DNA from: Deltaproteobacteria bacterium
Lineage (GTDB): Bacteria; Desulfobacterota; Dissulfuribacteria; Dissulfuribacterales; UBA3076
Direction: 5' to 3'
NCBI GenBank assembly: GCA_018399745.1
Contig: JAGYNZ010000004.1
Location: 1-64,000, forward strand
Length of the DNA stretch: 64,000 nucleotides
Shown here: piece after piece, positions 59,485-64,000 of the stretch
Numbering within the stretch: position 1 is the stretch's first letter
Layout of the letters: each line of letters starts with the position of its first letter
Notes under the pieces: generated by a model
The model's input: only the letters and a program-made list of their open reading frames with translations
Told to the model about the DNA's origin: nothing
The model's database searches: none
Program-made: the position numbers and the translations under genes

Positions 59485-61308
59485 ATGAAAAAAAGCCTTT
59501 ACGAATTTCTGGAGCGCCAACCCTCACTTAGGCACCTTAATGATGTTGAGTGGCTGGATATTGTCCGTTCCATCCAGCAGGAATATCTGGCCGGAATCCT
59601 CTCAGACATTATTCACAATGTCGAAGAAATTATCGAGATCGATACCCGTCTTGAAGAAAAGAGGGTCCTTGAGATTGTTGCGGAAAAAATCGTAAATATT
59701 CTCAGGGCCGACGCGGCATACATATGGCTCTTTAATCCTAAATCTCTCAGTACCACATGCCTCGGCGCTTACCGAATTTCTGAAGCCGAATGCGAGGTAG
59801 ATATCTCTTTTGAAAATTCCATTCCACTACAGGTGGTCCGGCAAAACAAAAGCATCTCTATAGCAGGCCTCGTTGAGGACCCGCGTTTCAAGACCAGAAG
59901 CATCGTGAAAGATCAGGGGTTTCATTGTCTTTTGGCAATACCCCTCAAGATTACAGGTTTTTTAGGCCCTGAAGGAGACGTTCTTGGCTCCATTACAATT
60001 TTTTACAAAGAGGACAAAGGGAAATTCGATTCATTTGAAATTATACATGCAGAGCTCCTGGCCAGATGCATAAGCTATGTCCTTGCTAAAAGGAAGATTC
60101 GGGGCCTGCAGAGTCTGAATGCTCATAAGAAGAAGATGGTAGACAGGATTTTTATAAAGTTAAGTAATAGGGAAGGGATTAAGTTAAAGGACCTGTTCCT
60201 CGATATGATTCCAGATCTTGCCCCATATCTTCAGATCAAGAGCTGTTGCCTCTTCTCAGTTTCCAAGGATCAGAAACTCATTCGTGTTGAGGCGGGCTAT
60301 CCCTCAGACAAAACATATCACCAGCCGGGCCATACCTTTACAGTGAGTCATCATCCTTATTTCCAGGTCGCTATCCAAGGGGCATCGGAATACGGAGATT
60401 ATCCGTTTGAAAGGATAGATCCTTCCTACTTTTTGATCAAAGATCCTGAAAAGAGCCGGTTTACCAGCTCAGGTATGAGAAAATTTGTTGAACAACATAA
60501 CATTTATTCTATCCTAATAATCCCTCTTAAGACCAATGGGGCCGCTCTTTATCTAATGACTTTTTATGCTACTGAACAGAAGTCATCTTTTACTAACGAA
60601 GAGATTGATTTGCTGACTTTTTTTGGAAAAGAAGTTATGAGAGCCCTTAGATCAGAGCTTTTGGACGATGTCTTGCACGATTTCAAAAATCCAGCGATTG
60701 GCATTGCAGGTTTTGCCTCCAAGGCAAGGAATCTAATGGAATCAGAGGACCTTAATGAAACAAGAAACAAGTTGACCACCTATCTCGACATCATCCTTAA
60801 GGAAACGGTCCGTATGCAGGATATGGCCCTCTCCATGAAACTGGAAGGACGGGAAGAGGTTTTAAATCTCAGTGATATCGCCGAAGAACGATTCCGTCTG
60901 AATGAGGAGGCCGTTAGGCAATCATGGCGCAGATACATAAGGATCGAGCCCCCTGATATTAAAGAAGAGATATTAATCTATTGCTCGCGCTTTGGTCTGG
61001 AACGAGTACTGGACAACCTTTTGAACAACGCAGTAAATGCCATTCCAAAACAGGGAGGGGTTCTGGCCATGCGTTGCTATATAGAGGGAAGCATGGCCTG
61101 TCTCGAGATTAGAAATACCGGAGATATACCAAAAGAAAAGATCGATCAGGTCAGAAGGGGTGAAGTAAAAGGTCGGGGCTTGAACATCATTTATCGCTTT
61201 GTGCAAAGCAACTACGGTAAAATTAATATCCTGGCCGAAAATGGCCAGACCACAGTAATTGTGAAATTACCACTTTTTCAGCAAAAAGACACTAAATCCA
61301 CAGAGTAA
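59485..61308 (+). CDS. GAF-GAF histidine kinase
   Basis: The 607-residue soluble sensor kinase has two GAF domains (about 50-195 and 220-385), a histidine box LLDDVLHDFKNPAIGIAGFA (phospho-histidine near 398) and a C-terminal HATPase domain with NLLNNAVNAIPKQG, R-N-T-G-D-I and the G-box GRGLNIIYRFV. No signal peptide or membrane segment occurs. The GAF domains probably bind a small ligand or cofactor, such as haem, nucleotide or a redox cluster. No response regulator gene lies next to it, so its partner is elsewhere. Confidence 0.88.
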   Translation: MKKSLYEFLERQPSLRHLNDVEWLDIVRSIQQEYLAGILSDIIHNVEEIIEIDTRLEEKRVLEIVAEKIVNILRADAAYIWLFNPKSLSTTCLGAYRISEAECEVDISFENSIPLQVVRQNKSISIAGLVEDPRFKTRSIVKDQGFHCLLAIPLKITGFLGPEGDVLGSITIFYKEDKGKFDSFEIIHAELLARCISYVLAKRKIRGLQSLNAHKKKMVDRIFIKLSNREGIKLKDLFLDMIPDLAPYLQIKSCCLFSVSKDQKLIRVEAGYPSDKTYHQPGHTFTVSHHPYFQVAIQGASEYGDYPFERIDPSYFLIKDPEKSRFTSSGMRKFVEQHNIYSILIIPLKTNGAALYLMTFYATEQKSSFTNEEIDLLTFFGKEVMRALRSELLDDVLHDFKNPAIGIAGFASKARNLMESEDLNETRNKLTTYLDIILKETVRMQDMALSMKLEGREEVLNLSDIAEERFRLNEEAVRQSWRRYIRIEPPDIKEEILIYCSRFGLERVLDNLLNNAVNAIPKQGGVLAMRCYIEGSMACLEIRNTGDIPKEKIDQVRRGEVKGRGLNIIYRFVQSNYGKINILAENGQTTVIVKLPLFQQKDTKSTE

Positions 61309-61412
61309 TTCCTGCACTTTAAACAGTTAAATTAGTCATACCCGCCTACACGTTTTTCTCCGTGACATGGTGGGAAAAAAGGGGGGGTGCTGCGATCGGG
61401 CAGCATATCCAT

Positions 61413-61649
61413 TTATGATTGTTTGAGTTTGATGCCTGGCTCCTCTCGGATAAAAATCTCAACAGGGTTCTCGCGTTTCTTTTTTGGCAGATTAACTCCC
61501 TGCTTTCGAAGTTCCGTAACAATTTTCGAAACCTGAGTCTTGCTGATACCGAGCTGTTCCGAAATTTCAACCGCGGTCCTGTTTGTATAGTTATTGTATA
61601 TGTAACGTACATCATCTACTGTGTATGGCCTACTTTTGGTCCTGGTCAT
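61413..61649 (-). CDS. Small helix-turn-helix protein
   Basis: The 78-residue protein has a winged-helix or HTH core, YTVDDVRYIYNNYTNRTAVE then ISEQLGISKTQVSKIVTELR (about 10-50). It resembles small phage-type or sporulation-type DNA-binding proteins. The basic C-terminal tail may contact DNA. Its promoter lies in the gap before clpB. No target is known. The ORF begins at ATG with weak flanking signals; the helix pattern and composition support a real gene. Confidence 0.65.
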   Translation of the reverse strand: MTRTKSRPYTVDDVRYIYNNYTNRTAVEISEQLGISKTQVSKIVTELRKQGVNLPKKKRENPVEIFIREEPGIKLKQS

Positions 61650-61974
61650 AATTAATTATCCTTTTACAAATTTTTTGTCTATGACCCTGCTCAAAAGCTC
61701 CGATTTGCGGCATCATTCAATTTTCCGTTATTGGGATGTTTCATTCTTTAAAAATTTTTGAGCCTTGCATCCGGAGCATTTTGAGGGGCATAATATTTTG
61801 GGCTTTTCGCAGTACAATCATCCATGCATTGTGTCATAGTCCCTAATAATCATATATCAGGCGGCAAAATACAAGGCCCATCACGTTGTCAATAAATAGA
61901 TCAAGCCAATATACCAAAAGAGAGCGTTTTGCACCAATTCAGAAACGAGTATTCTTTTTATTAAGTGGAGATTA
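61650..61974. other. Intergenic region with a short cysteine-rich frame
   Basis: The 325 bases between clpB and the HTH gene hold no long frame. On the minus strand 61853-61728 reads M-I-I-R-D-Y-D-T-M-H-G-(TGA)-LYCEKPKILCPSKCSGCKAQ-K-F-L-K-N-E-T-S-Q and stop. The cysteine pattern looks protein-like, but the in-frame TGA and lack of a SECIS hairpin leave it undecided. No RNA gene or terminator is obvious. Confidence 0.3.
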
Positions 61975-64000
61975 TCAGTTTTTCCGGAATGATATATGGC
62001 CATTTTCGTCTATGTCAACAAGGATATTGTCTCCCTCCTTGAAAGTTCCCTCAAGGATTTTAAGTGCCAGAGGATTTTCAACATAGCGCTGGATAGACCT
62101 CTTGAGAGGACGGGCACCATAGGTTGGATCATGGCCCACATCAGCTATCCATGTCTTTGCCTTTTTGGTCAGGTCTATTTCATAATTGCGCTCCTTTAGA
62201 CGGTTTTTGAGATAGTTAAGCTGAATGTCCACGATACTCTCCAGGTGTTCCTTGCTGAGTGAGTGAAAGATGATTATGTCGTCTATACGGTTTAAGAACT
62301 CGGGTTTAAAGTGCGAACGAAGTGAGTTCATCATCTTGTGTTCTATTTCCTCTGGATCTCTGATTTGTTGAATCAGATCAGTACCTATGTTTGAAGTCAT
62401 GATAATTATGGTATTACGAAAGTCTACTGTGCGCCCCTTACCGTCGGTCAACCTACCATCATCCAGGATTTGAAGCAGTATGTTGAATACATCCGGATGG
62501 GCCTTTTCTATCTCGTCAAAAAGGATAACAGAGTATGGTTTGCGCCGCACTGCCTCTGTGAGGTAGCCTCCTTCTTCGTATCCCACATATCCTGGAGGTG
62601 CACCAATTAACCTGGCTACTGCATGTCTTTCCATGTATTCGCTCATGTCCATGCGAATTATGGCCTGCTCTGTATCGAATAAGAATTCAGCCAGGGTCCT
62701 GGCCATTTCCGTTTTTCCGACACCTGTTGGTCCAAGGAAGATAAAAGAGCCTATAGGCCGCGCGCTGTCCTGCAGACCGGACCTGGCCCTGCGGACTGCA
62801 TTTGATACCGCCTGTATAGCCTTTTTCTGGCCAACTACTCTTCGGCTTAGGCGATCTTCCATGTGAACCAGCCTTTCTCTCTCCCCCTCAAGGAGCTGAC
62901 TAACAGGAATTCCGGTCCACTTGGATATGATGTCCGCAATGTCGTTTGCGTCCACTTCCTCTTTAAGAATACCGGTGCCGTCCTTCTGAAGTTCTTCTAT
63001 ACGCTCCTGTTCCTTTTTCAGATCTTTCTCAAGTTTGGGGATTTCTCCGTAGAGGATCTCGGCGACTTTATTGAGGTCTCCCTCCCGCTGGTACCTCTCC
63101 GCGTCGATTTTTAGCTGATCTATACGTTCCTTGATTTCACGAATTTTTGTAATAATACCCTTCTCCTGCTGCCATCGGGCCTTTAGTGCATCGCTCTGTT
63201 CCCTGAGATCGGCAAGATCCTGTCTGATCTTGCCCAATCTTTCTTTGGAAGCAGGATCGGTCTCTTTTTTAAGGGCCTCTTGTTCAATTTCAAGCTGCAT
63301 GCTTCGTCTTTCTAATTCATCAATATCTGATGGAAGGCTATCTATTTCAATTCGGAGTTTTGCCGCTGACTCGTCTATAAGATCAATTGCCTTATCAGGT
63401 AGAAATCGATCCGTTATATAGCGCTGAGACAGAGTAGATGCGGCGACAATGGCTGAATCCTTTATCCTGACTCCGTGGTGTACCTCATACTTTTCTTTCA
63501 ATCCGCGGAGTATGGCAATAGTGTCTTCAACACTGGACTCATTTACCATCACGGGCTGAAAACGCCTTTCGAGTGCCGTATCCTTTTCAATGTATTTACG
63601 ATATTCGTCAATCGTGGTGGCGCCTATACAGTGGAGTTCTCCTCTGGCCAGTGCCGGCTTAAGCATATTGGAGGCATCCATGGATCCCTGGACCGCTCCG
63701 GCGCCCACCAGTGTGTGTATTTCATCTATAAAAAGGACGACCTCTCCTTCCCTTTTTGACACTTCCTTGAGTACTGCCTTGAGGCGTTCTTCAAATTCAC
63801 CCCTGTACTTGGCACCTGCTATCAAGGCACCAATGTCCAAGGCAATAATACGCCGGTCCTTCAATGTCTCCGGAATGTCACCGGAAACTATTCTTTGAGC
63901 CAGGCCTTCTACAATCGCAGTCTTGCCAACGCCCGGTTCACCTATGAGGACAGGATTATTTTTGGTCCTACGTGACAGAACCTGCAGAACTCTGCGGATT
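61975..64000 (-). CDS. clpB: ATP-dependent disaggregase ClpB (5' end beyond window)
   Basis: About 675 codons of ClpB are present; the N-terminal domain and part of the first ATPase lie beyond the right edge. Seen in order: the first Walker [19 protein letters not shown], Walker [16 protein letters not shown], the long coiled-coil middle domain (about 63,350-62,930), the second Walker [34 protein letters not shown], the sensor motif [10 protein letters not shown] and the C-terminal sensor-2 [18 protein letters not shown]. ClpB rescues aggregated proteins together with DnaK and the small heat-shock proteins encoded at 35-37 kb. No regulator is visible within the window. Confidence 0.96.
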   Translation of the reverse strand, partial: IRRVLQVLSRRTKNNPVLIGEPGVGKTAIVEGLAQRIVSGDIPETLKDRRIIALDIGALIAGAKYRGEFEERLKAVLKEVSKREGEVVLFIDEIHTLVGAGAVQGSMDASNMLKPALARGELHCIGATTIDEYRKYIEKDTALERRFQPVMVNESSVEDTIAILRGLKEKYEVHHGVRIKDSAIVAASTLSQRYITDRFLPDKAIDLIDESAAKLRIEIDSLPSDIDELERRSMQLEIEQEALKKETDPASKERLGKIRQDLADLREQSDALKARWQQEKGIITKIREIKERIDQLKIDAERYQREGDLNKVAEILYGEIPKLEKDLKKEQERIEELQKDGTGILKEEVDANDIADIISKWTGIPVSQLLEGERERLVHMEDRLSRRVVGQKKAIQAVSNAVRRARSGLQDSARPIGSFIFLGPTGVGKTEMARTLAEFLFDTEQAIIRMDMSEYMERHAVARLIGAPPGYVGYEEGGYLTEAVRRKPYSVILFDEIEKAHPDVFNILLQILDDGRLTDGKGRTVDFRNTIIIMTSNIGTDLIQQIRDPEEIEHKMMNSLRSHFKPEFLNRIDDIIIFHSLSKEHLESIVDIQLNYLKNRLKERNYEIDLTKKAKTWIADVGHDPTYGARPLKRSIQRYVENPLALKILEGTFKEGDNILVDIDENGHISFRKN

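Noticed and set aside
1-64000. CRISPR arrays, intact insertion sequences and rRNA genes
   Set aside because: No regularly spaced repeats, complete transposase or rRNA-like sequence was found.

Overview
The window looks like a chromosomal stretch from an anaerobic or microaerophilic, sulfur- and nitrogen-cycling bacterium, most likely Desulfobacterota or a neighbouring deltaproteobacterial-type lineage. This is inferred from gene content: multihaem c cytochromes, a rubredoxin/flavodiiron pair, ferredoxin-thioredoxin reductase, a minimal SufCB pair, a TGA-encoded selenocysteine and a sulfur oxygenase reductase. No 16S rRNA or other definitive marker is present.

Layout. 1-3.45 kb is an AT-rich accessory block: a DUF1566 protein, a broken excisionase-like fragment, and a translationally coupled three-gene operon ending in a HEPN protein. 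It lies against the 3' end of a tRNA-Thr gene. 3.8-8.6 kb holds an octahaem cytochrome, rubredoxin, flavodiiron protein, a HEAT-repeat protein, a RibD-C reductase and a PP-loop ATPase. 8.8-14.3 kb is a TonB receptor, a periplasmic binding protein and a hybrid histidine kinase in one unit. 14.6-17.9 kb holds a nine-haem HAO-like cytochrome and a five-haem c554-like cytochrome. 18.1-22.9 kb holds a glycosyltransferase, FolE2, a double ferritin-like protein and SufC/SufB.

23.2-29.5 kb is the most distinctive region. It encodes a sulfur oxygenase reductase with every catalytic residue conserved plus a twin-arginine signal peptide, a DUF255 thioredoxin-domain protein, a cytochrome P460, a DUF4079 membrane protein, and a thioredoxin-like selenoprotein whose U-x-x-C motif is encoded by an in-frame TGA followed by a SECIS-like hairpin. 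A glutaredoxin and a ferredoxin-thioredoxin reductase catalytic subunit follow. Together they suggest a sulfur/thiol redox relay beside nitrogen-oxide haem enzymes.

29.7-34.3 kb carries a large secreted hydrolase-lectin protein and a B12-binding radical SAM enzyme. 34.5-49.7 kb is a stress and osmotic block, mostly on the minus strand: TauE/SafE permease, three small heat-shock proteins with a divergent tandem-domain protein, GAPDH, an MscS channel, TreZ, a frameshifted GlgX, a P-type Ca2+-like ATPase and a CBS-domain CorC-like protein. 50-61.6 kb is mixed housekeeping and envelope: DUF3617, LemA-DUF3137-DUF3592, a beta-CASP RNase, a PrmA-like methyltransferase, WVPGH-repeat and OmpA-like proteins, PgeF, Cmk, a GAF histidine kinase and a small HTH protein. 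The window ends inside clpB on the minus strand.
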